Assembly (NCBI RefSeq): GCF_013409995.1
Contig: NZ_JACCBX010000004.1
Coordinates: forward strand, 248,001 to 312,000
Direction of reading: 5' to 3'
DNA from: Neobacillus driksii
GTDB lineage: Bacteria; Bacillota; Bacilli; Bacillales; Cytobacillaceae
Length of the DNA: 64,000 nt
Of this stretch, positions 40,607 to 50,660 are shown piece by piece; within the stretch, counting starts at the first letter, position 1; each line of letters starts with the position of its first letter. Under the pieces are notes generated by a model that saw only the letters and a program-made list of their open reading frames with translations, had not been told where the DNA came from and made no database searches. Position numbers and translations under genes: made by a program.

Positions 40607-40627
40607 TATTAGTACTTGGTACTAATA
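40607..40627. promoter_or_regulatory. FapR-type operator upstream of fabI
   Basis: TATTAGTAC and GTACTAATA (40607-40615, 40619-40627) are perfect inverted copies around TTG. They match the FapR operator (ATTAGTAC-N3-GTACTAAT type) that senses malonyl-CoA. The site lies about 40 bp upstream of the fabI ATG. Confidence 0.85.
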
Positions 40628-40671
40628 TTACACTATTTACTAAAAAATGAAAAGTACAGCATTTTTAGCAT

Positions 40672-42519
40672 TTAGAATTCGAGTTCCCTTTTTAATTCAT
40701 CCACATATTCTTTCGATCCAGTAACAATCAAACGATCTTTCAATAACAACTCAGTGTCACCATGAGGAACTATGGAATCCTTTCCTCGGAAAATCCGTAC
40801 AAAAATGACATCACCTGTAAACGGGAACCTCCTTAATGTCATACCATCAAACTGTTCATTTTGCATTCTTATTTCATATAGTGAGGTTTCTTGATTTGTT
40901 AGGATGTTAATAACACTAGGAGTTTCGATTAAGGCCCGAAGTAAAGTTTTGGTTGACATGAAGGATGAGAAAACCTCAATATCCTTTTCTCTCAAGCTTT
41001 GCTCAAGTTCAGGACCTTCAATACGAGCGATTACCCTCGATACTCCCATTTCCTTCGCTTTTATCGCTAAATCTGCGTTTGTCTGTTCATTACCTGTAGA
41101 AAGAACAATGATTTCATTTAGAAAAATTTTATTTTTTTCGATCGTATCTAACGAATAATCAACGATCTCGACGATATCAAACAATGAATTTGAAGTCATT
41201 TTTTCAGATTTTTCCATTTTGGTATGATATAATACCGGTTCGTATAGACCCGACTTAAGTTCCCTTGATACAGGCAATGTTACTTGGTTTGCTCCTAAAA
41301 AGGCAATTCTTACTTTTTGGTGCGCCGAAGCTTCTAATGGGAATAATTTTTTAAAAGCAATCGGTGTAAAAATAGAAGTTATGACCGCAACAAGAATCAG
41401 TGTTCCACTCATCTCCGGAGTAATAACCTCCATACGCTCCCCAATGGTAGCTGCAGCAATTACTAAGGATAGAGTAGATGTAAGTAAAAAACCTGAAGCT
41501 AGTACAGTCTTGGTATCGTACCAGATCTTCAGTAAATAAACCGGGACAACCTTTGAAAGTAAAAGTCCTACTAATAATAATGGGATTAATAACAATAGCT
41601 TTTTATCTGCAAAAAGTGACCAAATATCTAGTTCCACACCAATCATTACAAAAAAGATTGGTATTAAGAAACCATAGCCGAAGGAATCTAGTTTATGGAC
41701 CAGTTCTTGGTTTGGAGAAAGAAGAGAAACTAATACGCCGGCCAGGAATGCTCCTAGAATGTTTTCCGCCCCTACCGTTTCCGAGAGGCCTACCAACACG
41801 ATAATGAGCATAAAAACCGCGCGAGTCCCTATTTGTACGGTCCCTTTTGACAACGACTCTAGTAAGGGACGATTCTTAAAGCGTTTGCCCACAAAATACA
41901 AAACAACTCCGGCTGCAAACAATATGAGTAACAGCCATGTATTCCCCTGTCCTGGGTCATAGATAGACACAAAGACAGCCAAGAGTATCATGGTCACTAA
42001 GTCCGCCACAACGGCCACCAATAAAATAATTTGACCTATATTTGTCTTCATGAGGTGTGCTTCCTTTAAGGTCGGAACCACGACTCCTAAAGAAATCGTT
42101 GATATAATGAGTGTCATTAAAAAGACATTTTCAATAAAACCAGCAAAAACAAACAAATAGGATAAACCTAATGAAAAGATAAATATTCCTGTAAAAATCA
42201 TAGACGAGACCATGAAGGTATTTGGTTCTTTTTTACCACTAGGCAACGTGATAGGTTTCTTACTACCTCTAAAAGCAGTAAAATCAATCTCTAATCCACT
42301 AAGGAACATCAAGAAAATAAATCCTAGAGTAGAGAGTGTTGATAACCACATATCTTCGTGAACCACGTTAAAACCGCTTTTTCCAATCACAAGCCCCATA
42401 ATGATTTCGGCGACCACCACAGGAATATAATTTAATCGAAACCTGTGGAGCAGAATAGGCGTTACAAAGGCAACTGTCACGACCACTAATAAAGAGATTA
42501 CAGAAGCATGCTGTTCCAT
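40672..42519 (-). CDS. yjbQ: CPA2-family cation/proton antiporter with TrkA domains (YjbQ-like)
   Basis: The 615-residue protein has about 12 N-terminal transmembrane segments of the Na+/H+ exchanger fold ([53 protein letters not shown]). A TrkA-N-like domain follows ([22 protein letters not shown]...[30 protein letters not shown]), then a TrkA-C domain ([26 protein letters not shown]). Such proteins are K+ or Na+ antiporters gated by nucleotides. RBS GGAGGACGATTT precedes ATG 42519. Confidence 0.9.
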   Translation of the reverse strand: MEQHASVISLLVVVTVAFVTPILLHRFRLNYIPVVVAEIIMGLVIGKSGFNVVHEDMWLSTLSTLGFIFLMFLSGLEIDFTAFRGSKKPITLPSGKKEPNTFMVSSMIFTGIFIFSLGLSYLFVFAGFIENVFLMTLIISTISLGVVVPTLKEAHLMKTNIGQIILLVAVVADLVTMILLAVFVSIYDPGQGNTWLLLILFAAGVVLYFVGKRFKNRPLLESLSKGTVQIGTRAVFMLIIVLVGLSETVGAENILGAFLAGVLVSLLSPNQELVHKLDSFGYGFLIPIFFVMIGVELDIWSLFADKKLLLLIPLLLVGLLLSKVVPVYLLKIWYDTKTVLASGFLLTSTLSLVIAAATIGERMEVITPEMSGTLILVAVITSIFTPIAFKKLFPLEASAHQKVRIAFLGANQVTLPVSRELKSGLYEPVLYHTKMEKSEKMTSNSLFDIVEIVDYSLDTIEKNKIFLNEIIVLSTGNEQTNADLAIKAKEMGVSRVIARIEGPELEQSLREKDIEVFSSFMSTKTLLRALIETPSVINILTNQETSLYEIRMQNEQFDGMTLRRFPFTGDVIFVRIFRGKDSIVPHGDTELLLKDRLIVTGSKEYVDELKRELEF

Positions 42520-42594
42520 AAATCGTCCTCCTTCGTTTCTTTTATAAAAATCATCAAATCTACAAAAAATAAATATAAAGGGGGAATCATTTCA

Positions 42595-43335
42595 ATGAAA
42601 ATTGATATCATCGGTGATATACATGGGTGTTTACCCGAATTTGAAGCCTTAACAAAAAAATGCGGTTACGAATGGAAGGAAGGAATCCCTGTACACCCAG
42701 AAGACAGGCGCTTAGCCTTTGTTGGGGATTTAACGGACCGCGGTCCAGCTTCCTTAAAAATTGCAGAAATAGTCTGGCGGCTTGTAATCGAACAGAAACA
42801 GGCATTTTATACGCCAGGGAACCATTGCAATAAGCTTTATCGGTACTTCATTGGGAATAAGGTCCAGGAAACACATGGACTTGAAACGACTGTAGCAGAA
42901 TACAAGTCATTAGCTAAAAAAGATCAGCAGTCCATTCGAAATAAATTTGTCGACCTTTACGAAAAATCACCACTTCATTTAATATTAGATCAAAAAAAGT
43001 TAGTAATTGCACACGCTGGGATAAAAGAAGAATTTATCGGAAAAACAAATTCTAAAGTAAAGACCTTTGTCCTTTATGGAGATATAACGGGTGAAAAACA
43101 TCCTGACGGTTCCCCAGTTAGAAGAGATTGGGCGAAACACTACACAGGTAAAGCAATTATCGTATATGGGCATACCCCAGTAAAAGAACCAAGAGTAATC
43201 AATAATACATATAATATTGATACTGGAGCTGTTTTTGGCGGTAAGTTAACTGCGCTTCGTTATCCCGAGTTGGAAATCGTTTCTGTAGATTCTACTATGC
43301 CATATATCAAAGAGAAGTTTAAAGACTTTGATTAA
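42595..43335 (+). CDS. prpE: Bis(5'-nucleosyl)-tetraphosphatase PrpE
   Basis: The 246-residue calcineurin-like metallophosphatase has the motifs GDIHG (7-11), [24 protein letters not shown] and VYGHTP. In Bacillus PrpE cleaves diadenosine polyphosphates and has been linked to spore germination. ATG 42595 lies behind AAAGGGGG; the open frame upstream lacks a site. It is divergent from yjbQ and convergent with the RluA-type gene, as in B. subtilis. Confidence 0.9.
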   Translation: MKIDIIGDIHGCLPEFEALTKKCGYEWKEGIPVHPEDRRLAFVGDLTDRGPASLKIAEIVWRLVIEQKQAFYTPGNHCNKLYRYFIGNKVQETHGLETTVAEYKSLAKKDQQSIRNKFVDLYEKSPLHLILDQKKLVIAHAGIKEEFIGKTNSKVKTFVLYGDITGEKHPDGSPVRRDWAKHYTGKAIIVYGHTPVKEPRVINNTYNIDTGAVFGGKLTALRYPELEIVSVDSTMPYIKEKFKDFD

Positions 43336-43395
43336 AAATAGGGAAAATAATCCTAAGGACATCGACAAATTTCCTAGGAAATCATCAAAAAATGC

Positions 43396-43426
43396 AAAAG
43401 GCTGGCCTATTAAAGGGCAGCCTTTA
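43396..43426 (-). terminator. Terminator overlapping the end of the RluA-type gene
   Basis: AAAGGCTG / CAGCCTTT plus inner pairs form the stem. One arm consists of the last codons (KAAL) of the pseudouridine synthase gene, so the terminator and coding end share bases. A TTTTTT tract follows. Confidence 0.75.
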
Positions 43427-44309
43427 TTATTTCATCCATATCTAAAGGAAGTGGTGCAGTGAAGGTCATTTCCCTGCCGTTAAAAGGGTGCATAAAGTGG
43501 ATTTTTTTACAATGCAGTGCCTGTCGCTCAATAAGTATAAGATTTCCCCCATATAAGTCATCTCCCAGTAAGGGATGACCAATAAATGACATATGAACCC
43601 GAATTTGATGAGTTCTGCCAGTCTCCAGTTGCAGCTCTAAATGAGTGAAATCTTTATACCTCTTTAACACATTGTAATGGGTGCAGGCATATTGTCCATC
43701 ATTACGGACTTCTCTCTCTATTATACTGTCAGTCTTCCTGCCGATTGGTTCTTCAATCGAGCCCATTTCAAGCTTTAAACTACCCTGAGCAAATGCTTCA
43801 TACGTTCTTTTAACATGACCGTTTTGCTGCTGCTTACTGAATAAATGATGGACATGCCTATGTTTTGCAATTAAAACAATCCCTGAGGTATCCCGGTCTA
43901 AACGAGTAACAATATGAGAGGTAGCCCTAATACCTATTTCTTCGTAATACCCTACCAAGGCATTTGCCAAACTTCCACTAGGATGTTCCCTAGATGGAAT
44001 CGTACTCATCCCCGCTCGTTTATTAACTACTAGGATAAATGGATCTTCAAAAAGGATCGCTAATTTGATTTTTTCCCCGATAACGCCTTCGCTTGGGTTT
44101 TCAGGAGGAAAAATTACGGTCACAATATCATCTGCTTTTAACAAATAGCGGACATTCACTTCTATGTTATTAACCAGAATCTTACCGCCTTTGAATTTTA
44201 TATCGGTTAGAGCAATCCTAGATATTTCCTTTTCTTTCAGGAACTCCTTGATCATTCGACCCTCATGTTCTTCATTAATAGTCCACTGCAATTCAAAATT
44301 TGGTTTCAC
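43410..44309 (-). CDS. yjbO: RluA-family pseudouridine synthase (YjbO)
   Basis: The 299-residue enzyme has an S4-like N-terminal domain (EGRMIKEFLKEKEISRIALTDIKFKGGKILVNN) and a catalytic domain with HIVTRLDRDTSGIVLIAK (catalytic Asp in RLDRDTSG), GRTHQIRVHMSFIGHPLLGDDLYGG. It isomerises uridines in rRNA or tRNA; exact targets are unknown. It starts at GTG 44309 behind GGAGGACG. It follows nadK by 21 nt and forms one operon with nadK and yjbM. Confidence 0.9.
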   Translation of the reverse strand: MKPNFELQWTINEEHEGRMIKEFLKEKEISRIALTDIKFKGGKILVNNIEVNVRYLLKADDIVTVIFPPENPSEGVIGEKIKLAILFEDPFILVVNKRAGMSTIPSREHPSGSLANALVGYYEEIGIRATSHIVTRLDRDTSGIVLIAKHRHVHHLFSKQQQNGHVKRTYEAFAQGSLKLEMGSIEEPIGRKTDSIIEREVRNDGQYACTHYNVLKRYKDFTHLELQLETGRTHQIRVHMSFIGHPLLGDDLYGGNLILIERQALHCKKIHFMHPFNGREMTFTAPLPLDMDEIIKAAL

Positions 44310-44330
44310 GTGGCGTCCTCCGCATGATAA

Positions 44331-45131
44331 TTAGTCTGAATCTGATATAAAGGAGTCATGAACCCTCTTCCAGAAAGGAAATGGCCGGAAACGTGCAAAA
44401 CGAATTTTTTCATCTGGCACCCTAAATTGAATCGATTTTACATCTTTATGAAGTAAAGTTAGATGATCAACAGTTACCTGAAAATCCAGTCGATTAACTG
44501 GTTTTAACATACAAGTATGATGGGACGGCAGAATGAGCGGTGAACCGACTGTTCGAAAGACACGGTTATTAATCGAAGCCATCTCCGCAACCTGCAATGC
44601 GGATATTGAAGGATGGATAATCGCCCCGCCAAGTGCTTTATTATATGCGGTACTGCCGGAGGGTGTGGAAACACATAAACCATCACCCCGGAAGCGTTCA
44701 AAGTGCTGACCGCGGATTTCGACATCCATAACCAATGTGCCCTCGACACTTTTTACGGTTGATTCGTTAAGCGCCAGATATCGAGATTCCTTTCCAGCAT
44801 GCTGATAACGAATAATGACCTCTATTAAAGGATATTCAACAACCTGATAGGGAGTTTTGGCAATGGCAATCACAAGTTTTTCGATTTCATCAGGTGTCCA
44901 GTCTGCATAAAAGCCAAGATGGCCTGTATGTATTCCGACAAAAGCAGTTTTATCCAAGCGGCTGCTGTAACGGTGAAAAGCATATAGAAGTGTCCCATCT
45001 CCGCCAATCGAAACGACAATATCCGGTTGATCCTCATCGTATATAAGATCAAAATCGAGTAAATAAGTACGCATTTTATGCATTAAGATATTCGATTTTT
45101 GATCCCCTTTGGATGTAATCGCAAATTTCAT
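44331..45131 (-). CDS. nadK: NAD kinase
   Basis: The 266-residue enzyme makes NADP from NAD. It contains the catalytic [77 protein letters not shown], all standard NAD-kinase motifs. The length is normal. It lies between the small (p)ppGpp synthetase and yjbO as in B. subtilis (yjbM-yjbN-yjbO). Confidence 0.96.
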   Translation of the reverse strand: MKFAITSKGDQKSNILMHKMRTYLLDFDLIYDEDQPDIVVSIGGDGTLLYAFHRYSSRLDKTAFVGIHTGHLGFYADWTPDEIEKLVIAIAKTPYQVVEYPLIEVIIRYQHAGKESRYLALNESTVKSVEGTLVMDVEIRGQHFERFRGDGLCVSTPSGSTAYNKALGGAIIHPSISALQVAEMASINNRVFRTVGSPLILPSHHTCMLKPVNRLDFQVTVDHLTLLHKDVKSIQFRVPDEKIRFARFRPFPFWKRVHDSFISDSD

Positions 45132-45167
45132 AAATGTTTTCTCCTTGTACTGAAATGCTTACTCTTA

Positions 45168-45806
45168 TCAGCTTTTCTCTTCCTGCTTAAACTCCTTATT
45201 TCTTGTAAAAAATGCTTGTGCCTCTTGAATCTCACCACGAATCAAGGACATTTCCTCATCAAGACGAAACGCCGCCTCTGCAGCACTTTGCAGTCTCATT
45301 TTAATATCTGCAGGGAAAATTCCTTTGTATTTATAATTTAACGTGTGTTCTATTGTCGCCCAGAAGTTCATTGCCAATGTTCTGATTTGAATTTCAGCCA
45401 ATATCTTCTTTTCTCCATGTATCGTTTGTACAGGATAACGGATCACAACATGGTAAGAACGATATCCGCTCGTTTTTTTATGTGATATATAATCCCTTTC
45501 CTCGACGATTTCAAGGTCATTTCGGTTCCTTAATAACCTGACAACATAGTGAATATCATCGACAAATTGACACATGATACGCATACCGGCAATGTCCTGC
45601 ATTTCCTCTTCCAATTTATCTAGTGGAATACCTTTTTGATTTGCCTTATCAAGGATACTTGCAATCGGCTTGACTCGACCGGTGACAAATTCAATCGGTG
45701 AATGGCTGGAGTCTAACTCAAATTGTCCTCTCATGCCCTTTAATTTTATTTTCAGCTCTGATACTGCTTGTTTATATGGAGCTAAGAATTGGTCCCAATG
45801 CTTCAT
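45168..45806 (-). CDS. relP: Small alarmone synthetase (RelP / SAS1, YjbM)
   Basis: The 212-residue protein consists only of the RelA/SpoT synthetase domain: SHSPIEFVTGRVKPIASILDKANQKG, ITARIM-type IAGMRIMCQFVDDIHYVVRLL, RDYISHKKTSGYRSYHVVIRYPV, AEIQIRTLAMNFWATIEHTLNYKYKG, with a C-terminal helix used for tetramer formation. It lacks the hydrolase, TGS and ACT domains. It synthesises (p)ppGpp in response to cell-wall or other stress. RBS GAGGTGG precedes the ATG. Confidence 0.93.
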   Translation of the reverse strand: MKHWDQFLAPYKQAVSELKIKLKGMRGQFELDSSHSPIEFVTGRVKPIASILDKANQKGIPLDKLEEEMQDIAGMRIMCQFVDDIHYVVRLLRNRNDLEIVEERDYISHKKTSGYRSYHVVIRYPVQTIHGEKKILAEIQIRTLAMNFWATIEHTLNYKYKGIFPADIKMRLQSAAEAAFRLDEEMSLIRGEIQEAQAFFTRNKEFKQEEKS

Positions 45807-45837
45807 AATTCCACCTCAATAACAAACTATAATATTT

Positions 45838-46197
45838 TTAAAATATCCCTTCTACTTTTGTGACCATCTCTTCACCATAATTACTATTTCCTCTTATGTT
45901 GTTGATAACTTCAACTAATTCCTCATTAAAGTTAGTTAACTCCAATTCTTCCTTATCAAAGTGAATCCAAACTGGAATTTGTTTTGTTATTGTCTCCTTT
46001 AATAATGGCCAAATGGGTTCAGGAATCTCGATATATGTATAACCCTCTTGATTCTCCATTAAATAAACAAAGGAAAATTGCTTAGAATCAACAAGAATTT
46101 GGTCTGTTTGGGTTAACCCAGTGATTGACCCGGTTGCTTGTAATCGTAACTTATTATTTGAAATGTTCGCCGTGCTAATTAGTATTCTTTTATTCAT
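45838..46197 (-). CDS. yjbL: YjbL-like UPF0738 protein
   Basis: The 119-residue protein (ISTANISNNKLRLQATGSITGLTQTDQILVDSKQFSFVYLME) has the pattern and position of the UPF0738 (YjbL) family. It has no membrane segments or catalytic motifs that I can see. Start MNKRILIS follows GGAGG; a TTG directly upstream overlaps that site. It opens the yjbL-yjbM-nadK-yjbO gene string. Confidence 0.8.
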   Translation of the reverse strand: MNKRILISTANISNNKLRLQATGSITGLTQTDQILVDSKQFSFVYLMENQEGYTYIEIPEPIWPLLKETITKQIPVWIHFDKEELELTNFNEELVEVINNIRGNSNYGEEMVTKVEGIF

Positions 46198-46319
46198 TAT
46201 TATTACCTCCAACATTTACCCTACTATTTTAGCATAATCTATCCATTTCTCCCAAGAATTGCGGTTTGGTCAAATGCTAAGATAAAATAAAAGGACGAAA
46301 AGAAAGGAATGGGCTAAGG

Positions 46320-46892
46320 ATGTCAGAGACAATTGAAATAGAATTTAAAAACCTGCTTACAAAAGTGGGGTATGAAAAACTGCTTAATGCATTTAACGTA
46401 AAGGATGAACAAATCATCAGCCAAACAAATCATTATTTTGACACACCGGATTTTACATTAAAGGATTTAGGTTCAGCTTTAAGGATCAGGGAAAAAAATG
46501 ATCACTATGAAATGACATTAAAGCAGCCGGCTGACATTGGTCTGTTAGAAACCACACAAACTTTATCTAAAAATGAATTCCTGGCTGCGATCAATACTGG
46601 AATACTCCCTAAGGGAATTATTCAGGAGCGTTTGGAACAATTAAATATACTGTTTACGGATTTAGAATATTTCGGCTCTCTCACAACTAAAAGGGCTGAA
46701 TTTCCATACAACGAAGGGCTCCTCGTATTAGACCATAGCCTATATCTAAATACGGAAGACTTCGAGATTGAATACGAAGTGCTGGATTTTCGACGTGGTC
46801 AGGTTGCATTCAAAGAGCTGCTCGAACAATATAATATACCGATACGAATAACCCCAAATAAGATTGCTCGGTTTTATCAGCAAAAAATATAA
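46320..46892 (+). CDS. yjbK: CYTH-domain (triphosphate tunnel) protein YjbK
   Basis: The 190-residue protein starts with TIEIEFKNLL, the ExExK-like motif of CYTH/TTM proteins. It continues with HYFDTPDFTLKDLGSALRIREKNDHYEMTLKQP and ALVLDHS-type strands that build an eight-stranded tunnel for triphosphates. The biological substrate of YjbK is not established. It starts the yjbK-yjbI-spxH group on the plus strand. Confidence 0.88.
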   Translation: MSETIEIEFKNLLTKVGYEKLLNAFNVKDEQIISQTNHYFDTPDFTLKDLGSALRIREKNDHYEMTLKQPADIGLLETTQTLSKNEFLAAINTGILPKGIIQERLEQLNILFTDLEYFGSLTTKRAEFPYNEGLLVLDHSLYLNTEDFEIEYEVLDFRRGQVAFKELLEQYNIPIRITPNKIARFYQQKI

Positions 46893-46963
46893 GCGGTTTA
46901 TTTGAGATATGAAAAATGCATTGATAAAATAATAATACAAACATATTTAAAGGAGTTGTCAAC

Positions 46964-47371
46964 ATGTATGAGAAAAAGCCTACTCCATATGAAGCCCTTG
47001 GCGAAGATACCTTACACCGCCTAGTGGATACTTTTTATGGTCTAGTTGCACAACATCCTGATCTTGCACCTATCTTTCCAAATGAATTTTCCGAAATTGC
47101 CCGTAAACAAAAGCAATTTTTAACACAATATTTGGGGGGACCGCACGTTTATACAGAAGAGCATGGTCATCCGATGATGCGTGCACGTCATTTGCCTTTT
47201 CCCATTACTCCTACCCGTGCAAAAGCATGGTTATCTTGCATGAAACAAGCGATGGACAAGACTGGATTAGAGGGTCCAATAAGGGATGAATTTTATTCTA
47301 GGCTCTATCTTACTGCACAACACATGATTAATAAACCAGATGACAGCGAGATAACAGGTGAAGATTCGTGA
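46964..47371 (+). CDS. yjbI: Truncated hemoglobin (group II) YjbI
   Basis: The 135-residue protein has [85 protein letters not shown], the group II truncated globin pattern (proximal His in the RARHLPF segment). YjbI binds oxygen or NO and in B. subtilis is reported to protect a surface protein from oxidation. ATG follows AAAGGAG. It overlaps the spxH start by 4 nt. Confidence 0.93.
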   Translation: MYEKKPTPYEALGEDTLHRLVDTFYGLVAQHPDLAPIFPNEFSEIARKQKQFLTQYLGGPHVYTEEHGHPMMRARHLPFPITPTRAKAWLSCMKQAMDKTGLEGPIRDEFYSRLYLTAQHMINKPDDSEITGEDS

Positions 47372-48234
47372 GTAACCCTTGGTTCACTTCAAAGCAGCAA
47401 GTCTACAATTACGATAAGAAACCACTTGAAATATATATGTTTATCGATCCTTTATGCCCAGAGTGTTGGGCACTCGAGCCAATCTTAAAAAAACTGCACA
47501 TTGAATATGGCCGCTATTTTTCCATTAAACACGTTTTAAGTGGGCGTATCGCAAATTTAAATGTTAGCAAAAAGAAAAATTATGAAGTAATTGCAGAATT
47601 ATGGGAAAAGACAGCTAGCAGATCGGGAATGTCCTGTGATGGGAGCCTTTGGTTAGAAAACCCTGTAGCTTCCCCGTACATTGCTTCTGTTGCAATTAAG
47701 GCAGCAGAGCTGCAAGGCAGACGAGCGGGTATTCGGTTTCTTCGCAAGGTGCAAGAAAAACTCTTTATTGATAAACAAAACATCTCCCATTTTGATGTAT
47801 TAAAAACTTGTGCAAAGAGTGCAGGGTTAGATGTAGAGGAATTCATTTCTGATTTCCATTCTGAAAGTTCGGCGAAAGCATTTCAGTGTGATTTAAAAAT
47901 CACTACTGAAATGGAGGTACAAGAAATTCCCACCCTTGTATTTTTTAACGAGAATGTAGAAGACGAAGGAATTAAAATTACAGGTTCTTACCCGTATGAA
48001 GTCTATGTGCAAATTCTTGAAGAAATGCTTTCTGAACAGCCAGTAAAAAATCCGCCGCCGCCATTAGAGACATTTTTGAAATATTTTAAACTAGTGGCCT
48101 CAAAGGAAATTGCAGTCGTTTATAACATGTCTATTTCTCAGGTTGAACGGGAAATGAAAAAATTGTTATTACTCCAAAAGGTTGAACAGCTTCCAGCAAA
48201 ATACGGGACTTTTTGGCGATATGTTGAAGAATAG
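47368..48234 (+). CDS. spxH: ClpXP adaptor SpxH (YjbH)
   Basis: The 288-residue protein starts at GTG 47368 within the trHb stop (GTGA). The thioredoxin-fold DsbA-like part contains [12 protein letters not shown] (Cys30-Pro-Glu-Cys33). The C-terminal part ([23 protein letters not shown]) is typical. SpxH binds Spx and speeds its degradation by ClpXP, and it is turned off by stress-induced aggregation. Spx itself is encoded at 54511. Confidence 0.94.
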   Translation: MSNPWFTSKQQVYNYDKKPLEIYMFIDPLCPECWALEPILKKLHIEYGRYFSIKHVLSGRIANLNVSKKKNYEVIAELWEKTASRSGMSCDGSLWLENPVASPYIASVAIKAAELQGRRAGIRFLRKVQEKLFIDKQNISHFDVLKTCAKSAGLDVEEFISDFHSESSAKAFQCDLKITTEMEVQEIPTLVFFNENVEDEGIKITGSYPYEVYVQILEEMLSEQPVKNPPPPLETFLKYFKLVASKEIAVVYNMSISQVEREMKKLLLLQKVEQLPAKYGTFWRYVEE

Positions 48235-48252
48235 TAACTATTTCCTAAACAT

Positions 48253-48288
48253 AAAAAGACCTTGCAGCTATAACTGCAAGGCCTTTTT
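48253..48288 (+). terminator. Terminator after spxH
   Basis: CTTGCAG / CTGCAAG core stem extended to AAAAAG-CC / GG-CTTTTT; T-run follows. Confidence 0.8.
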
Positions 48289-48409
48289 CTATTAATACGA
48301 ACAAAGGGGATGGGAGAAATTTTTCACGGTCAAACAAAGGGGTATATGTTTGTTGTGATTAACTTCACGTAAAGAATATACCATGTGATCGACCCCGTTG
48401 ACAATGTGT

Positions 48410-48427
48410 TTGTGCGTTATTTCACAT
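48410..48427. promoter_or_regulatory. Rex/Fnr-like palindrome upstream of a small membrane gene
   Basis: TTGTG-N8-CACAT departs by one base from the Rex pattern TTGTG-N8-CACAA. The same site fits the Fnr box TGTGA-N6-TCACA with one mismatch. It sits between a TTGACA (48398) and the start of the 57-codon gene at 48502, within a larger TTGACAAT / ATTGTCAA inverted repeat. Binding is untested. Confidence 0.35.
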
Positions 48428-48501
48428 AATTGTCAAAATATCATATTTTATAATTTTGGACAATACACTATAGTAACTCCAAAAATAAGGTGGCATTTCC
48501 C

Positions 48502-48675
48502 ATGTTTAATTTACCTGTTATTCTTATGATTTTGTTTATTTTTTTCGGATTTTCTCTCCATATCCTTGCGTTAATGAAGGTGTTTCCTTTGATCATTAGT
48601 ATTCCACTTTTTTTTATTGCCATTTTTATGTTTCTTTTTTACCTGAATGATAGAAAAAGATTTAAAGGATTTTAA
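48502..48675 (+). CDS. Small two-helix membrane protein
   Basis: The 57-residue protein is mostly hydrophobic: two membrane helices (about 4-24 and 28-48) joined by KVFP, ending with a basic YLNDRKRFKGF. I recognise no named family. ATG 48502 lies 8 nt behind AAGGTGG. It is alone, between spxH and pepF, with a redox-regulator-like palindrome upstream. Confidence 0.65.
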   Translation: MFNLPVILMILFIFFGFSLHILALMKVFPLIISIPLFFIAIFMFLFYLNDRKRFKGF

Positions 48676-48711
48676 AGGGAGAGTACCTTTCGATACTCCC
48701 CCTTTAGCTTG

Positions 48712-50529
48712 TTATGATAATAACTGTTCTAATTCATTGAGTTTCTCTTCAAATACTTTACATGCGTCTCTAATTGGGTCGGCGCTTGTCATGTCTACTC
48801 CCGCCTTTTTTAGTACTTCAATTGGGTAATCAGAGCTTCCAGCGCTTAAGAAATCGATATAGCGTTTAACCGCTGGCTCGCCTTCCTCTAGTATCTGCTT
48901 GCTTAACGCGGTTGCTGCACTAAAGCCGGTTGCATATTGATATACATAATAGTTGTAATAGAAATGTGGAATTCTAGCCCATTCTAAGCCGATTTCCTCA
49001 TCGATAACGATATCTTCTTCACCAAAATACTTCTTATTCAGAGCATAGTATTCACTCGTTAATGAATCCGCTGTTAAAGCTTCATTATTTTGAGCTTTTT
49101 GATGAATGAGATGTTCATACTCTGCAAACATCGTTTGACGGAAAACAGTACCTCTGAAGCCTTCTAAATAATGATTTAACAAATAGATTCTTTTTTGCTC
49201 ATCGTCAATGGTTTTTAATAAATAATCATTTAATAATGCTTCGTTACAAGTTGAGGCAACTTCCGCAACAAAAATAGAATAGTTTCCATAAGGATACGGC
49301 TGATTTTTTCTTGTATAGTAGCTATGGACGGAATGGCCAAATTCATGAGCCAATGTAAATAAGTTATTTACATTATCCTGCCAATTCATAAGAATATATG
49401 GATTTGTTCCATAGGCTCCAGAAGAATAAGCTCCGCTGCGCTTTCCTTTATTTTCGTGTACATCTACCCAGCGGTTCTCAAAACCTTCTTTTAAAATTCG
49501 GGAATATTCTTCGCCTAGTGGAGCAAGCCCATTTATTACAAGCTCTTCTGCCTGTTTATAAGGTATTTCCATTTTGACATCTTTTACAAGAGGAGTGTAA
49601 AGATCGTACATATGCAGTTCGTCTACTCCTAAAACTTTTTTACGGAGTTTCACGTAACGGTGCAATAGGTGTAAGTGATCATTTACCGTGTTTACTAAAT
49701 TATCATACACGCTTTCAGGAATATTATTGGCAGATAGTGCTGCATGCCTGGCAGAATCATATTTTCTGATTCTTGCATTAAAATTATCCTTTTTCACATT
49801 GCCGCTGATTGTACTTGCAAAGGTATTGCGGAAATTTCCATACGTGTCGTAAACTGCTTTGAAAGCATCACGGCGCACCCTTTGGTCGGCACTTTCGAGA
49901 AAACGGATATATCGGCCGTGGGTAATCTCAACTTCTTCACCATTTTCATCTTTTACAGAAGGGAATTTTAAATCTGCATTATTTAACATCCCGAAGGTAT
50001 TGCTGGAGGCATCCATTACCTCACTAGCTTCTGCTAATAACGCTTCCATCTCTCCGGACAAAACGTGCGGTCTCTGAAGATTAATCTCTTCGATTGCATG
50101 CTCATAAAGCTTTAATTCAGTTTTTTCATTTAAAAATCCCTTAACTTTACTTTCCTCTAACGAAAGAATTTCAGGAACAATAAATGCCAATTGACTACCA
50201 GCTTGTGAATATAAATTTTTCATCCTGTCATCTAATCCTTGGTAAAAGGAGTTCGTTGTATCCTGGTCATAACGCATATGGGCGTATGTATAAAGCTTGC
50301 CGATTCTTTCAAGCAGCTTATCCTGAAATTGAAGAGCATTATAAAGAGTGTCGGCACTCTCCCCAAGTTTCCCTTCAAACTCTTTGATTCCTGATATTTG
50401 ACTTTTGACGTCTTGAAATTCATTTTCCCATTCTTTATCGCTAGCGAAGATATCTTCCAATCTCCATGTCTCTTCAACAGGAATTTCACTTCTTGAAGGC
50501 AACGCCTTTACTGCAGCTTCGTTTGCCAT
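48712..50529 (-). CDS. pepF: Oligoendopeptidase F
   Basis: The 605-residue M3-family zinc metallopeptidase digests peptides of about 7-17 residues in the cytosol. Visible are the zinc motif LAHEFGHSVHS (HExxH) with the downstream EVAS(T)CNE glutamate, GAYSSGAYGTNPYILMNW, the N-terminal RSEIPVEETWRLEDIFASD, and the C-terminal YNYYVYQYATGFSAATALS. Start MANEAAVK follows GGAGG at 7 nt; upstream in-frame codons do not. It matches B. subtilis YjbG. Confidence 0.95.
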   Translation of the reverse strand: MANEAAVKALPSRSEIPVEETWRLEDIFASDKEWENEFQDVKSQISGIKEFEGKLGESADTLYNALQFQDKLLERIGKLYTYAHMRYDQDTTNSFYQGLDDRMKNLYSQAGSQLAFIVPEILSLEESKVKGFLNEKTELKLYEHAIEEINLQRPHVLSGEMEALLAEASEVMDASSNTFGMLNNADLKFPSVKDENGEEVEITHGRYIRFLESADQRVRRDAFKAVYDTYGNFRNTFASTISGNVKKDNFNARIRKYDSARHAALSANNIPESVYDNLVNTVNDHLHLLHRYVKLRKKVLGVDELHMYDLYTPLVKDVKMEIPYKQAEELVINGLAPLGEEYSRILKEGFENRWVDVHENKGKRSGAYSSGAYGTNPYILMNWQDNVNNLFTLAHEFGHSVHSYYTRKNQPYPYGNYSIFVAEVASTCNEALLNDYLLKTIDDEQKRIYLLNHYLEGFRGTVFRQTMFAEYEHLIHQKAQNNEALTADSLTSEYYALNKKYFGEEDIVIDEEIGLEWARIPHFYYNYYVYQYATGFSAATALSKQILEEGEPAVKRYIDFLSAGSSDYPIEVLKKAGVDMTSADPIRDACKVFEEKLNELEQLLS

Positions 50530-50660
50530 AAACATCCTCCATTCAAAAAATATTCGGATCACGAAAAATGTTAACCCTGTTAATTATTCTCCTTTTTTCA
50601 TGTTATTTCCTTTAATTTTTTGTTTTACCCAATATATTATGCCCTAAAGTTATATTTCAT

